51,311 nt of DNA, from assembly GCF_001434575.1 (NCBI RefSeq), contig NZ_AZDA01000039.1:1-51311 (forward strand), read 5' to 3'. Every line of letters starts with the position of its first letter. Position 1 is the stretch's first letter. The position numbers and the translations under genes were made by a program. The notes below the pieces were generated by a model. The model was not told the origin of the DNA, did no database searches, and worked only from the letters and a program-made list of their open reading frames with translations. Source of the stretch: Loigolactobacillus bifermentans DSM 20003 (GTDB lineage: Bacteria > Bacillota > Bacilli > Lactobacillales > Lactobacillaceae). Below are positions 16,327 to 24,183 of this stretch, piece by piece.

Positions 16327-17253
16327 ATGTTAAAAGTTGGTGTCCTTGGGTTAGGTGGTATCGCACAAAAGGCCTACTTACCCGTTTTTGCAGGGCTACA
16401 GGATCAAGTCGACTGGTATTTATGCACGCGCAATCAAGCTAAATTAGACCAGCTGCAACAACGTTACCACTTTCCGCACAGCACCACCAATGTGGCGCAA
16501 CTGGTAGCAGAACCGTTGGATGCCGTGTTTATTCATACGCCAACTGCAACGCACGGTGCGTATGTGCGTCAATTTTTGGAAGCTGGTGTGCATGTTTACG
16601 TGGACAAACCTGTCAGTGAAGATTTTGCGGAAGTACAGGCCCTTTACGCATTGGCAGACCGAAAGCAGTTGTTGTTAACGGCAGGTTTTAATCGGCGGTT
16701 TGCACCATTAAACCAGCAATTACAGCAACAGGCATTTCAAAGTAATCAAATCATGGTTCAGAAAAATCGTCAAAACGATGTCGGGCCTGTCAAATACATG
16801 TTGTTTGATCTCATGACGCATGTGGTCGATACAGCGGTTTATTTGGCCGATCTCACCAGAACAGACCTGACACACGCCACCTATCAATGCAATGTCACCG
16901 CTGGTCAGTTACAACGGGCGCGAGTATTGCTTGACACGCCGCAACGAACCGTTTTGGCCAGTATGAATTTGCAAGCAGGCAGTAATACTGAAACGGCTAC
17001 GTTACAAGGTCCTAGTGGTATTTGGCAAGTGCAGGATCTCGCTCGGTTAACACAGCAACAAGGGCCACAACAGCAGCAAACAGTCTTATCGGACTGGACG
17101 CCAACGTTGGAGCAGCGTGGCTTCGCGCCATTGATCAACGCCTTTTTAAAGGCGGTGGCTCACGGGACTGCTAATCCAGTGTCGCCAACCAGCAGTCTAT
17201 TAACCCATCAAATTTGTACGCAGCTTTGGCAAAGCGCTGGTTCAGTCGATTAG
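16327..17253 (+). CDS. Gfo/Idh/MocA-family oxidoreductase
   Basis: NAD(P)-dependent oxidoreductase of 308 aa with an N-terminal Rossmann fold (KVGVLGLGGIAQKAYLPV) and the family motif VYVDKPVSED around residues 95-104. It is of the MviM/virulence-factor type acting on an unknown sugar or polyol-like substrate. Start ATG 16327 immediately follows the TatD-like stop codon. The C-terminal half is Gln-rich. A terminator-like structure overlaps its stop codon. Confidence 0.85.
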   Translation: MLKVGVLGLGGIAQKAYLPVFAGLQDQVDWYLCTRNQAKLDQLQQRYHFPHSTTNVAQLVAEPLDAVFIHTPTATHGAYVRQFLEAGVHVYVDKPVSEDFAEVQALYALADRKQLLLTAGFNRRFAPLNQQLQQQAFQSNQIMVQKNRQNDVGPVKYMLFDLMTHVVDTAVYLADLTRTDLTHATYQCNVTAGQLQRARVLLDTPQRTVLASMNLQAGSNTETATLQGPSGIWQVQDLARLTQQQGPQQQQTVLSDWTPTLEQRGFAPLINAFLKAVAHGTANPVSPTSSLLTHQICTQLWQSAGSVD

Positions 17254-17269
17254 GCGACCGACGCTTTTT
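17233..17269 (+). terminator. Terminator overlapping the Gfo/Idh/MocA stop
   Basis: Two nested stems, AGCG/CGCT outside and GTCG/CGAC inside, followed by five T. The stop codon lies in the loop. Confidence 0.5.
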
Positions 17270-17300
17270 GCTAGAAAAATAATGGCTTTTTGAAAAAAAT

Positions 17301-17330
17301 TTGCATTATGGCCTACACAATCAGTATACT
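17301..17330 (+). promoter_or_regulatory. Promoter of the aquaglyceroporin transcript
   Basis: TTGCAT (17301-17306), 18-nt spacer, TATACT (17325-17330). The expected start near 17337 gives a leader of about 190 nt that contains the structured RNA element. Confidence 0.7.
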
Positions 17331-17386
17331 TTGTAAGGGCTTACTTATATTGGCATTATTTGATGATTATTGAAGCCCAAGAATAC

Positions 17387-17515
17387 GAATTGCGCTGTAA
17401 CGCGTAATTCTAGGAGGTGCCATGTGTCTTGCGGTGCGAATTAACGCCACAAGACTGGACATCCTCCGGAAATAAGATCTTTGCGTAGCAAAGGTACATT
17501 AGCGTATTTAGGAGG
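17387..17515 (+). promoter_or_regulatory. Structured leader RNA, copy A (riboswitch-like)
   Basis: The leader before the aquaglyceroporin folds into a hairpin GAATTGCGC/GCGTAATTC (17387-17410), then GGAGG (17413-17417) that can pair with CCTCC (17463-17467). Inside this lie CCA/TGG and a stem GTCTTG/CAAGAC (17426-17431/17450-17455). A conserved string GGACATCCTCCGGAAATAAG (17457-17476) and a second hairpin CTTTGC-GTA-GCAAAG (17479-17493) follow. The ribosome binding site GGAGG (17511-17515) can compete for the same CCTCC. Two tandem copies occur before the TMEM175 gene at 31.3 kb. I do not recognise a known riboswitch class in it. Confidence 0.75.
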
Positions 17516-17528
17516 TAGCAGTAAGGAA

Positions 17529-18248
17529 ATGGATACAAGTGTGATGACACAGGCATTAGGCGAATTGATTGGGACCTTTATTTTAGTGGTGTTAGGGGAT
17601 GGCGTTGTCGCCGGGGTTTCCCTAAAGCGTTCGAAGGCAGAAGGCGCAGGTTGGATCGCCATTACGTTAGGTTGGGGCTTAGCGGTGACCTTAGGGGTTT
17701 ATGCTTCAGCGTTTCTCGGCCCAGCACATTTAAACCCAGCGGTGACCATTGGCTTTGCAGTGATTGGCAAGTTCCCGTGGTCTAGCGTATTACCATTTGT
17801 GATTGCCCAATTGATCGGTGGCTTTTTAGGTGGGGTCTTTGTTTGGTTACAATATTATCCGCATTGGGCAGCAACCAAAGACGCGCCAGCAATTTTAGGT
17901 GTTTTCGCCACAGGACCTGCGATTCGCAAACCTTGGGCTAACTTTTTCAGTGAAGCTTTTGGCACGCTGATTTTAGTTTTTGGACTGTTAACATTTACTC
18001 GCGGTCAATGGACCGACGGGTTGAATCCCATTGGCGTTGGCATCTTGATCACCGCCATTGGGTTATCTTTAGGGGGCACCACCGGTTATGCCATTAACCC
18101 AGCCCGGGACTTAGGCCCACGGTTGGCCCACGCCTGGTTACCGATTGCGAATAAAGGCACTTCTGATTGGTCATACAGTTGGATCCCGGTTTTGGGACCA
18201 ATTGTTGGTGGGATTATCGGTGCAGCATTGTTTACCTTGTTACCATAA
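17529..18248 (+). CDS. Aquaglyceroporin (MIP family, GlpF-like)
   Basis: Membrane channel for water and small neutral solutes such as glycerol; some lactobacillar paralogues pass lactic acid. Six helices with the two half-helix NPA motifs HLNPAVT and AINPARDLGPR; the Asp after the second NPA is typical of glycerol facilitators. About 239 aa. Start ATG 17529 lies 13 nt after GGAGG; upstream in-frame codons are in the leader RNA. The product is not next to glycerol kinase, so its solute is open. It lies behind a riboswitch-like leader. Confidence 0.85.
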   Translation: MDTSVMTQALGELIGTFILVVLGDGVVAGVSLKRSKAEGAGWIAITLGWGLAVTLGVYASAFLGPAHLNPAVTIGFAVIGKFPWSSVLPFVIAQLIGGFLGGVFVWLQYYPHWAATKDAPAILGVFATGPAIRKPWANFFSEAFGTLILVFGLLTFTRGQWTDGLNPIGVGILITAIGLSLGGTTGYAINPARDLGPRLAHAWLPIANKGTSDWSYSWIPVLGPIVGGIIGAALFTLLP

Positions 18249-18253
18249 GCATT

Positions 18254-18286
18254 AAAAAAAGAGCTTCGCATTGAAGCTCTTTTTTA
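18254..18286. terminator. Bidirectional terminator
   Basis: AAAAAAAGAGCTTC - GCATT - GAAGCTCTTTTTT between convergent genes. Confidence 0.9.
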
Positions 18287-19216
18287 ATGGACATATTTGG
18301 CTAAAAACTGTTGCACCCGTAACGGGTAAACTTGTGGTTGTTTGCTGAAAGCCATAACATGCTTGGCCTTAGGCACGAACCAAATCGCTTTAGGTGCCTT
18401 AGTGGCATGGTAAAGTTGCTCACTCATTTTGTAAGGGACAAAGGTATCTTTTAACCCAGCAATGAAGAAAATCGGCGTTTTATTGCGTCGAACGGCTTTC
18501 AGGCCATCTGCTTCTTTAAAGGAATAGCCTGCTCGCAATTTTGTCACCAGGCTGGTAACTGGGACCAAAGGCCAACGCGGCAATCCATAAAGGGCTTTCG
18601 CCTGATGACTGATCTCAGCATCGGCTGTGGTAAAAGGTGAGTCTACCACCATGGCTTTAACTTGTGCAGGCACATTTTCACCACTGGCCATGACCACGCT
18701 GCTGGCCCCCATACTAATACCGAACATTACAATTTGGCTATGTGAGCCATTTTCGGCAATAATCTTGTTGACCCATTTTAAATCATCTAGTCGGTCCAAC
18801 CAGCCAAAGCCCACGACGTTGCCTTGACTGTCGCCTTGGCCTCGTAAATCAGGGACCAACACGTTGTAACCCATTTGATGAAACATGGCGGCATAAGCGC
18901 CCATTTCGCTTTTATTACCGTTAAAGCCGTGAATCACCAGCGCCGTTTTTTGGGTGGTATGGGCTGCTGGAATGTAATTTGCCACGAGCTTTAATTTGCT
19001 ATGGGCGGCAGTGATGTGCCAAGTTTCTTTGGCGACGTTTTGATACCAAAGTTTACCCGCATAAAGTGGATCGCTTTTTCGCAAAGGTTTTGTTTTTTTA
19101 ATAAATGATTTTTGACCTGGCACAATGGCAACGTTATAAAAATAATTGCCAGTGAGGCCTAAAGCAATCGCAACGATCCCAACGATCAGCCAGAACCAGC
19201 GCCACAGTTTACGCAT
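18284..19216 (-). CDS. Alpha/beta hydrolase, membrane-anchored
   Basis: Serine hydrolase of 310 aa. One N-terminal hydrophobic helix (WFWLIVGIVAIALGLTGNYF) is an anchor or signal. The alpha/beta fold follows: VIHGFNGNKSEMG, DLRGQGDSQG, nucleophile elbow GISMGAS, acid in AGLKDTFVP and His in KAKHVMAF. It acts outside the membrane if the helix is an N-in anchor. Start ATG 19216 with AAAGAGGTG upstream. The family (YqkD/bem46-like) includes esterases; the substrate is unknown. Confidence 0.85.
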   Translation of the reverse strand: MRKLWRWFWLIVGIVAIALGLTGNYFYNVAIVPGQKSFIKKTKPLRKSDPLYAGKLWYQNVAKETWHITAAHSKLKLVANYIPAAHTTQKTALVIHGFNGNKSEMGAYAAMFHQMGYNVLVPDLRGQGDSQGNVVGFGWLDRLDDLKWVNKIIAENGSHSQIVMFGISMGASSVVMASGENVPAQVKAMVVDSPFTTADAEISHQAKALYGLPRWPLVPVTSLVTKLRAGYSFKEADGLKAVRRNKTPIFFIAGLKDTFVPYKMSEQLYHATKAPKAIWFVPKAKHVMAFSKQPQVYPLRVQQFLAKYVH

Positions 19217-19263
19217 AAGCGCACCTCTTTCTGTTGAGACTATTTTGTGACTAAGCTTAGCAT

Positions 19264-19294
19264 AAAAAAGAAGCGGACAACAATAGCCGCTTCG
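19264..19294 (-). terminator. Intrinsic terminator of the MFS gene
   Basis: Minus strand: GAAGCGG - CTATTGTTGT - CCGCTTC followed by six T. Confidence 0.85.
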
Positions 19295-19296
19295 AA

Positions 19297-20511
19297 TTAT
19301 TTTGACACAGCTGCTTTGCGGCGCAGTGGCCGTGTGGCAGGTAATAGCAACACTAAGTTAAACACTTCCAAACAAGCAGTCATCATAAACACGCCGCGGT
19401 AGTCAAATAGGCTGGCAATGACAGAGCCGAGCATGGGCCCGCTGACACTGCCCAAGGCCTGAAAGGATTGGTTATAACTAAAAATACGACCGAATGCGTT
19501 TTGAGGGACGTAAAAGGCCATTAAGGCTTGGATCGCTGGTAATAACGCCGCATCGGAAATGCCTAATAACAACCGTAAGATCCCTAACTGCCACACGTTT
19601 TGAACAAAACTCATGGGAATGAAAATAATCACAGCACCGATCAGGCCGCCGATCAAAACACGCTCAGGCCCAACCCGGTCACTTAAACTGCCGAGTAGTG
19701 GTGATGCGATTAAGGTGACTAAGCCTGGCAAGGCCGCAATAATCCCACTAACCAGTGCCACGTTGCCTTGGTGATGGACCAACTCGCCAATTAACAAACT
19801 GATGATGGGGGTAACCGACATACTAGCGGCTTGAATCACCAAGGTGGTGATAAACAGGCCCCAGATCAAATGAGGGTAGCGCAATTGTTTGAAAACTTGT
19901 TTGGTGGGGACCAGTTCGTCTTTTTTAACAGGGGTAAAGGTTTCGTGAACACAAAATAAGGTCATTAAAAACGTTGCGAACATCATGACCCCAGTGACGA
20001 GAAAAGCAGAACGATAGCCGGCAGCCCCGGCTAAAACGCCGCCTAACAGTGGGCCCAGTAAGGTACCGACCACGTTACCGGTGGCCAATGTGCCTAAGGC
20101 TTTCCCACTTTTTTCATGCGGGACACTAGCGGCAACAATGGCGTTTGCATTGTTAATGTAGCCTGAAAAGACCCCTTGGATCACGCGAAAAACAATCAGC
20201 CAAGTGACGTTAGGCACTAACCCACAGGCGGTGATCGTCACCGTCATTCCCAGTGACGCACGGAGACACATGGGCTTCCGACCGTATTGATCGGCTAATT
20301 TTCCCCAATAAGGGGAGACGATGGCCTTGGCCAAGAAGGTAACGGCAAAAGCGGTGCCGCTTAATAAATTGAGCTGCCACTTGCCAAAATGACCTAAGGT
20401 TTGAATAAATAAAGGCAGAAAGGGCATGGTCATCGAAAAACCCATGCCTGTCATGAAATTTCCGAACCATAAATACCTTAAATTATGCTGCCAAGTGCTA
20501 GTTTGCTGCAA
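19297..20511 (-). CDS. MFS multidrug-type exporter
   Basis: Major facilitator superfamily transporter of about 404 aa with twelve predicted helices in two halves. Motif A is seen after helix 2 (WGKLADQYGRKP) and repeated in the second half (LGSLSDRVGPER), and helix 5 has the antiporter-like GTLLGPLLGGVLAG, typical of drug:H+ antiporters. I prefer TTG 20511 over GTG 20520, because AAAAGG lies only 2 nt from the GTG. The gene begins right after the terminator of the ilvD operon. The substrate is unknown. Confidence 0.85.
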   Translation of the reverse strand: MQQTSTWQHNLRYLWFGNFMTGMGFSMTMPFLPLFIQTLGHFGKWQLNLLSGTAFAVTFLAKAIVSPYWGKLADQYGRKPMCLRASLGMTVTITACGLVPNVTWLIVFRVIQGVFSGYINNANAIVAASVPHEKSGKALGTLATGNVVGTLLGPLLGGVLAGAAGYRSAFLVTGVMMFATFLMTLFCVHETFTPVKKDELVPTKQVFKQLRYPHLIWGLFITTLVIQAASMSVTPIISLLIGELVHHQGNVALVSGIIAALPGLVTLIASPLLGSLSDRVGPERVLIGGLIGAVIIFIPMSFVQNVWQLGILRLLLGISDAALLPAIQALMAFYVPQNAFGRIFSYNQSFQALGSVSGPMLGSVIASLFDYRGVFMMTACLEVFNLVLLLPATRPLRRKAAVSK

Positions 20512-20533
20512 TGTGATCACAACCTTTTCTAAA

Positions 20534-20580
20534 ATAAAAAAGCATGGTTCTTAGGTCAAAATAGACTCAAGAACCACGCT
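20534..20580 (-). terminator. Intrinsic terminator of the ilvD operon
   Basis: Minus strand: AGCGTGGTTCTT ... AAGAACCATGCT followed by TTTTTTATTTT, with one G-T pair in the 12-bp stem. Confidence 0.85.
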
Positions 20581-20602
20581 TTCAGTCACTTTAAGTGAAC
20601 GT

Positions 20603-20941
20603 TTATGAACCGTAATAGCCAAGTGCTAAACGGGCATACCGACTCATTTTTTCAGGTGTCCAAGCAGGCTCCCAAACGAGCTTGACTTGAACATCATCAA
20701 TTTCCGGTAACTTACTGAGTGCTGTTTCAATCATATTTTGTAAGACCTGTGTAATGGGACAGCCCATTGTGGTTAAGGTCATGGTAACAGTTGCCACGCC
20801 ATCTGTTAAGCTCAAACCGTAAATGAGGCCTAAATTGACCAGATCACAACCGAGTTCAGGATCAATGACACTTTCCAGTGCGGTGAGCATGCGGTCTTTT
20901 AAATCAGTGACCGGTTGGGCTGCTGTTTCAGTTTCTGTCAT
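20603..20941 (-). CDS. MIP18/SufT-like (DUF59) Fe-S assembly factor
   Basis: Small protein of 112 aa of the MIP18/DUF59 family, which includes SufT and PaaD. Family motifs: VIDPELGCDLVNLGLIYGL, TLTTMGCPITQVLQ with the reactive Cys, and LVWEPAWTPEKMS. SufT-like proteins help mature Fe-S proteins. It lies 39 bp downstream of ilvD on the same strand with no terminator between, and IlvD is an Fe-S enzyme, so a role in loading that cluster is a reasonable inference. Start ATG 20941 with AAAGGAGG 9 nt upstream. Confidence 0.88.
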   Translation of the reverse strand: MTETETAAQPVTDLKDRMLTALESVIDPELGCDLVNLGLIYGLSLTDGVATVTMTLTTMGCPITQVLQNMIETALSKLPEIDDVQVKLVWEPAWTPEKMSRYARLALGYYGS

Positions 20942-20980
20942 GGGATGGGCCTCCTTTACATGTCCAAATTTAAAATAGCG

Positions 20981-22735
20981 TTACTTGTTTTGGTCAGCTT
21001 GACCAAATAATTCGTCGGCACCTAACATGATACCGCCAGTGCTGGCTGAAGTGACCAAGTATTGGTAACGGGCTAAGTAGCCGAAGCGAACCTTTGGTTG
21101 GAAAGGTTTCAAATGTTTCCGGCGTTCAGCAAATTCTGCTTCTGTCACATTAACGTCTAACTTACGGTTGGTTAAGTCGATGGTAATTTCATCGCCATCT
21201 TCAATCAAGGCAATTTCACCACCAGCAGCGGCTTCAGGTGAGATGTGCCCCGCACAAATACCGTGGGTTGCACCTGAAAAGCGCCCATCTGTGATCAAGG
21301 CGACTGTGCGACCTAAGCCCCGGCCGATAATGTTGGAAGTTGGATTTAACATTTCTGGCATACCAGGGCCACCTTTAGGACCTTCATAGCGAATGACAAC
21401 CACGTCACCAGCCTTAACAGTCCCATCATCGATACCAGCAACAGCCGCGTCATGTGAATCGAAGCAAATGGCTTTCCCGACAAACTTGTGAATGTCAGGG
21501 TCAACGCCGGCGACTTTGATCACAGAGCCTTCTTTAGCGATATTCCCGTAAAGAACAGACAAGCCACCTTCTGGTGAATAAGGATTGTCCAATGGCCGAA
21601 TAACTTCAGGGTTCAACGTATGGGCACCAGCCACGTTTTCGCGAATGGTTTTCCCAGTGACGGTTGGCCGATCAGGATGCAAAATGCCACCTTTTTCGAT
21701 CAATTCATTCATGATGGCAGGAATCCCACCGGCTTCGTGAACTTCTTCCATGGTGTATGAAGAAGAAGGCGCGATTTTAGCCAAATGTGGGGTCTTTTTA
21801 GCAATGGCGTTAATGTCTTCTTCCTTGTAAGGAATACCAGCTTCATGGGCAATGGCTAAGCCATGTAAAACGGTATTGGTTGAACCGCCCATGGCCATAT
21901 CTAAGGCAAACGCATCGTCAAAGGCCTCTTTGGTCATAATATCCCGTGGTTTCAAGTTGTTCTTAACATTTTCCATGACCCGACGCGCAGCGGCACGAAC
22001 TAAGTCGCGGCGTTCTTGAGAGATAGCCAAAGCAGTCCCGTTGTAAGGCAATGCCATCCCAATGGCTTCCATCAGGGAGTTCATAGAGTTTGCTGTGTAC
22101 ATCCCAGCACAAGAGCCACAACCAGGGCAAGCATGACGTTCTAATTCCAAGAAGTCTTCCTTGCTCATTTTGCCATCTTTAAACGCACCAACGGCTTCAA
22201 AGACGGTGGATAAGGTAGCGGCTTTCCCATTTGGATCTAAGCCGGCTTTCATTGGGCCGCCAGAAACGAAGGCAGCTGGGACATTGGTGCGAGCAGCAGC
22301 CATTAACATCCCAGGGGTGATCTTGTCACAGCTAGGCATGAATAAGACGCCGTCAAACCAATGGGCGTTGATCACAGTTTCAGCAGCGTCAGCGATGATT
22401 TCCCGGCTAGGTAAGGAATAGCGCATGCCAATGTGGCCCATGGCAATCCCATCATCAACGCCAATTGTATTGAATTCAAATGGGATCCCGCCTGCTTTAC
22501 GGATTTCTTCTTTCGCGATTTCAGCGAGTTCCCGTAAATGGACGTGGCCTGGAATGATTTCAATATAGGAATTACAAATTGCGATAAACGGTTTTTTCAT
22601 ATCTTCAGGATCTTTTACACGGCCTGTGGCATACAGCAAACTACGGCCTGGCGCACGATCAGTACCGACGGTAATTTCGTCACTACGTTTTTGCATATCG
22701 TCGCCGCTGATTTCAAAATTCAACGTGTCACTCAT
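20981..22735 (-). CDS. ilvD: Dihydroxy-acid dehydratase
   Basis: Dehydrates 2,3-dihydroxy-isovalerate and -methylvalerate to the 2-keto acids of valine and isoleucine. It uses an Fe-S cluster; the cysteine motifs [10 protein letters not shown] (near residue 125) and [16 protein letters not shown] (near 195) are present. Also visible are [13 protein letters not shown] and ITDGRFSG near the C-terminus. 584 aa, normal. Start ATG 22735 (protein [10 protein letters not shown]) has GGGAG upstream; an earlier ATG at 22768 lacks one. Promoter TTGACA-16-TAATCT lies on the minus strand at 22799-22826, with no T-box on this transcript. Confidence 0.95.
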   Translation of the reverse strand: MSDTLNFEISGDDMQKRSDEITVGTDRAPGRSLLYATGRVKDPEDMKKPFIAICNSYIEIIPGHVHLRELAEIAKEEIRKAGGIPFEFNTIGVDDGIAMGHIGMRYSLPSREIIADAAETVINAHWFDGVLFMPSCDKITPGMLMAAARTNVPAAFVSGGPMKAGLDPNGKAATLSTVFEAVGAFKDGKMSKEDFLELERHACPGCGSCAGMYTANSMNSLMEAIGMALPYNGTALAISQERRDLVRAAARRVMENVKNNLKPRDIMTKEAFDDAFALDMAMGGSTNTVLHGLAIAHEAGIPYKEEDINAIAKKTPHLAKIAPSSSYTMEEVHEAGGIPAIMNELIEKGGILHPDRPTVTGKTIRENVAGAHTLNPEVIRPLDNPYSPEGGLSVLYGNIAKEGSVIKVAGVDPDIHKFVGKAICFDSHDAAVAGIDDGTVKAGDVVVIRYEGPKGGPGMPEMLNPTSNIIGRGLGRTVALITDGRFSGATHGICAGHISPEAAAGGEIALIEDGDEITIDLTNRKLDVNVTEAEFAERRKHLKPFQPKVRFGYLARYQYLVTSASTGGIMLGADELFGQADQNK

Positions 22736-22798
22736 TATACTCAACTCCCGTATTAAAAATATCTTCAAAAAAAGTAACTCAAGCTTTGATTAATTAGA

Positions 22799-22826
22799 AG
22801 ATTATCACTTAACACTCATTTGTCAA
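22799..22826 (-). promoter_or_regulatory. ilvD promoter
   Basis: Minus strand: TTGACA (22826-22821), 16-nt spacer, TAATCT (22804-22799). Divergent from the T-box promoter 34 bp away. Confidence 0.7.
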
Positions 22827-22859
22827 ATCGATTTTCTCATAAATAATCTCATTTTAGTG

Positions 22860-22888
22860 TTGACGAGGTGTTTTGTGCGTGGTACATT
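22860..22888 (+). promoter_or_regulatory. Promoter of the first T-box transcript
   Basis: TTGACG (22860-22865), 17-nt spacer, TACATT (22883-22888). Confidence 0.65.
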
Positions 22889-22895
22889 AGTCTCA

Positions 22896-23283
22896 ACAAT
22901 TCAATTCGAAACAAATGCTTTGACAAGGAGAAGTAGTTGTTATCAGTAGTTACACAGAGAGTCCTGTTAGCTGAGAGGGGCAGTACTGATGATGGCGAAA
23001 GTAGCCTTTGAGCTATCCGCTAAAATGTGATTTTTCTCAGAAACATCACAAGAGTAGGTAGGATTGGGAGCGCCCATTATCGCGCCAACGTATCAGCACT
23101 TTCTGGGATGAGCGGCGTCCTGCGCGACAGCTCGTTTGATCTTTTGTTTTTTGAAAGACCCTTCTGCCAGTTAGTGTCTTGTGCGCGGCAGAGGTAATCC
23201 TGGCAACAGCATTGCAAACTAAAGGTGGTAACACGCAACAGCGTCCTTAAGATCTTTCATTAGATCTTAGTGGGCGCTTTTTT
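22896..23283 (+). promoter_or_regulatory. T-box leader 1 (tRNA-sensing), no aminoacid gene directly behind
   Basis: T-box leader with an apparently complete antiterminator: AAGG (23222-23225), bulge TGGTAAC, ACGC-AACA-GCGT, CCTT (23245-23248). The competing terminator is GCGTCC.../GGGCGC (23241-23277) with a T-run. Stem I is visible: GTTGTTATCAGTA pairs with TACTGATGATGGC, with AGAGAG and a GCTGAGA variant of the GGTGNRA box at its tip. The bulge TGGT fits a tRNA with A before CCA. I could not place the specifier codon safely; candidates lie in 22995-23020. The only gene before the next promoter is the 70-aa zinc ribbon at 23465. Confidence 0.8.
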
Positions 23284-23330
23284 GTTGTTTGCGTACCTAT
23301 CTCTCAGCATGACTTTCGAATTTATAATTG

Positions 23331-23356
23331 CTTTTCTCTCTATAGAGGGAGAAAAG
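23331..23356. repeat. 11-bp hairpin without T-run
   Basis: CTTTTCTCTCT - ATAG - AGGGAGAAAAG, one G-T pair, between T-box 1 and the zinc-ribbon gene. No T-run follows on either strand, so it is not a standard terminator. Confidence 0.55.
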
Positions 23357-23464
23357 AAACGCTCTTTGATAATTGAATAAAGTCATCATGACAATGCAGA
23401 TAACCTGAATTTTACTTGATCAATCATAGTGGAACAGTACCAGTGGTAGAAAGGATGATGAACC

Positions 23465-23677
23465 ATGGAAATGACGTTTGAACGTTTAGTTTGTGCACAT
23501 TGTGGCGCTGAAGTACCTTTTGGCAGTTTTTGTAGCGAGTGTGGCGAAAAGCTCTTTGAAGATAATGGGGCAGAACATTATCAAACTAGTTTCTGCGTCA
23601 ATTGTGGCGCCATGACCCCGGATGCCAAATATTGTACCCGCTGCGGTTATGAAAAGAATTATCAACATTATTTTTAA
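23465..23677 (+). CDS. Double zinc-ribbon small protein, 70 aa
   Basis: 70-aa protein made of two zinc ribbons: CAHC ... CSEC (residues about 10-27) and CVNC ... CTRC (about 44-61). No other domain. Such ribbons occur at the ends of regulators and membrane proteins and as free-standing small proteins of unknown role. Start ATG 23465 with AAAGGATG about 9 nt upstream. It lies 180 nt after T-box 1 and just before the T-box 2 promoter, so it may be the target of T-box 1. It could act as an adaptor or RNA/DNA-binding factor, but nothing in the sequence proves this. Confidence 0.75.
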   Translation: MEMTFERLVCAHCGAEVPFGSFCSECGEKLFEDNGAEHYQTSFCVNCGAMTPDAKYCTRCGYEKNYQHYF

Positions 23678-23684
23678 AAAGTAC

Positions 23685-23713
23685 TTGACAGTAAAATGTG
23701 AATTTTGTACTAT
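23685..23713 (+). promoter_or_regulatory. Promoter of the ilvB T-box transcript
   Basis: TTGACA (23685-23690), 17-nt spacer, TACTAT (23708-23713). AGTAC and GTACT flank it as an inverted repeat, a possible operator. Confidence 0.8.
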
Positions 23714-23739
23714 TAGGGCATAGATTTATTAGAGAAATA

Positions 23740-24034
23740 TTAAATTAAAGTGAAACGCGTTGATCGGAAAAGTATTGACCGCCTTCATTTATCCAGCGAC
23801 TTCCGTTTGGTGAGAGAGAAGAAAATGAAACGGCCGAGAAAATCATCCGGGAGCGGTGAATCGAACTTAAAGTAGAATTCATTGGTTGCAACCATTATCT
23901 TGCTAGCGTATCGCGATTTTGAATCGCCGCACGTGAAGAGCTTTTAGCAGTGATGCTAAAACAAAGTAAGGTGGTACCACGTTTATTCAAACGTCCTTTG
24001 ACATGATGACTTTCATGTTGAAGGACGTTTTTTT
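23740..24034 (+). promoter_or_regulatory. T-box leader 2 before ilvB-ilvN
   Basis: T-box leader controlling the ilv operon by uncharged tRNA. The antiterminator is AAGG-TGGTACC-ACGT...ACGT-CCTT, with T-box string near 23968-23981. The competing terminator starts AACGTCCTTTGACATGA, ends GAAGGACGTTTTTTT and finishes at 24034. A GGTGAGA box (stem I tip) is present. The specifier could be ATC (Ile) at 23860-23862, which suits the pathway, but other readings (for example Leu) cannot be excluded by eye. Confidence 0.85.
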
Positions 24035-24096
24035 GTCGGTCATTGCCGACAAAATCAGGCTTTCAACAAAAAATTCAATTTTTTTCAAAAACAGGG

Positions 24097-24124
24097 TTGA
24101 CAAATTCGAAAAACAAAGTAATAT
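24097..24124 (+). promoter_or_regulatory. Second ilvB promoter downstream of the T-box
   Basis: TTGACA (24097-24102), 16-nt spacer, TAATAT (24119-24124). It starts after the T-box terminator, so it would make an ilvB transcript that escapes tRNA control. A T/A-rich dyad just upstream (24075-24092) loosely resembles a CodY-type box. Confidence 0.65.
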
Positions 24125-24183
24125 GAATTACATAAAATCTAATCAAATTTTAATCATTACAAACAAGTTAAGGAGATGAGACA

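Noticed and set aside
17387-17515. Identifying the channel leader as an M-box, yybP-ykoY or c-di-AMP (ydaO) riboswitch
   Set aside because: None of the conserved cores of these classes could be found in the three copies.
22860-23283. T-box 1 as the leader of ilvD
   Set aside because: It is on the opposite strand; ilvD has its own minus-strand promoter at 22799-22826.
23309-23380. Short reading frame (23 codons) between T-box 1 and the zinc-ribbon gene as leader peptide
   Set aside because: No ribosome binding site, no run of branched-chain codons, and it overlaps a hairpin.
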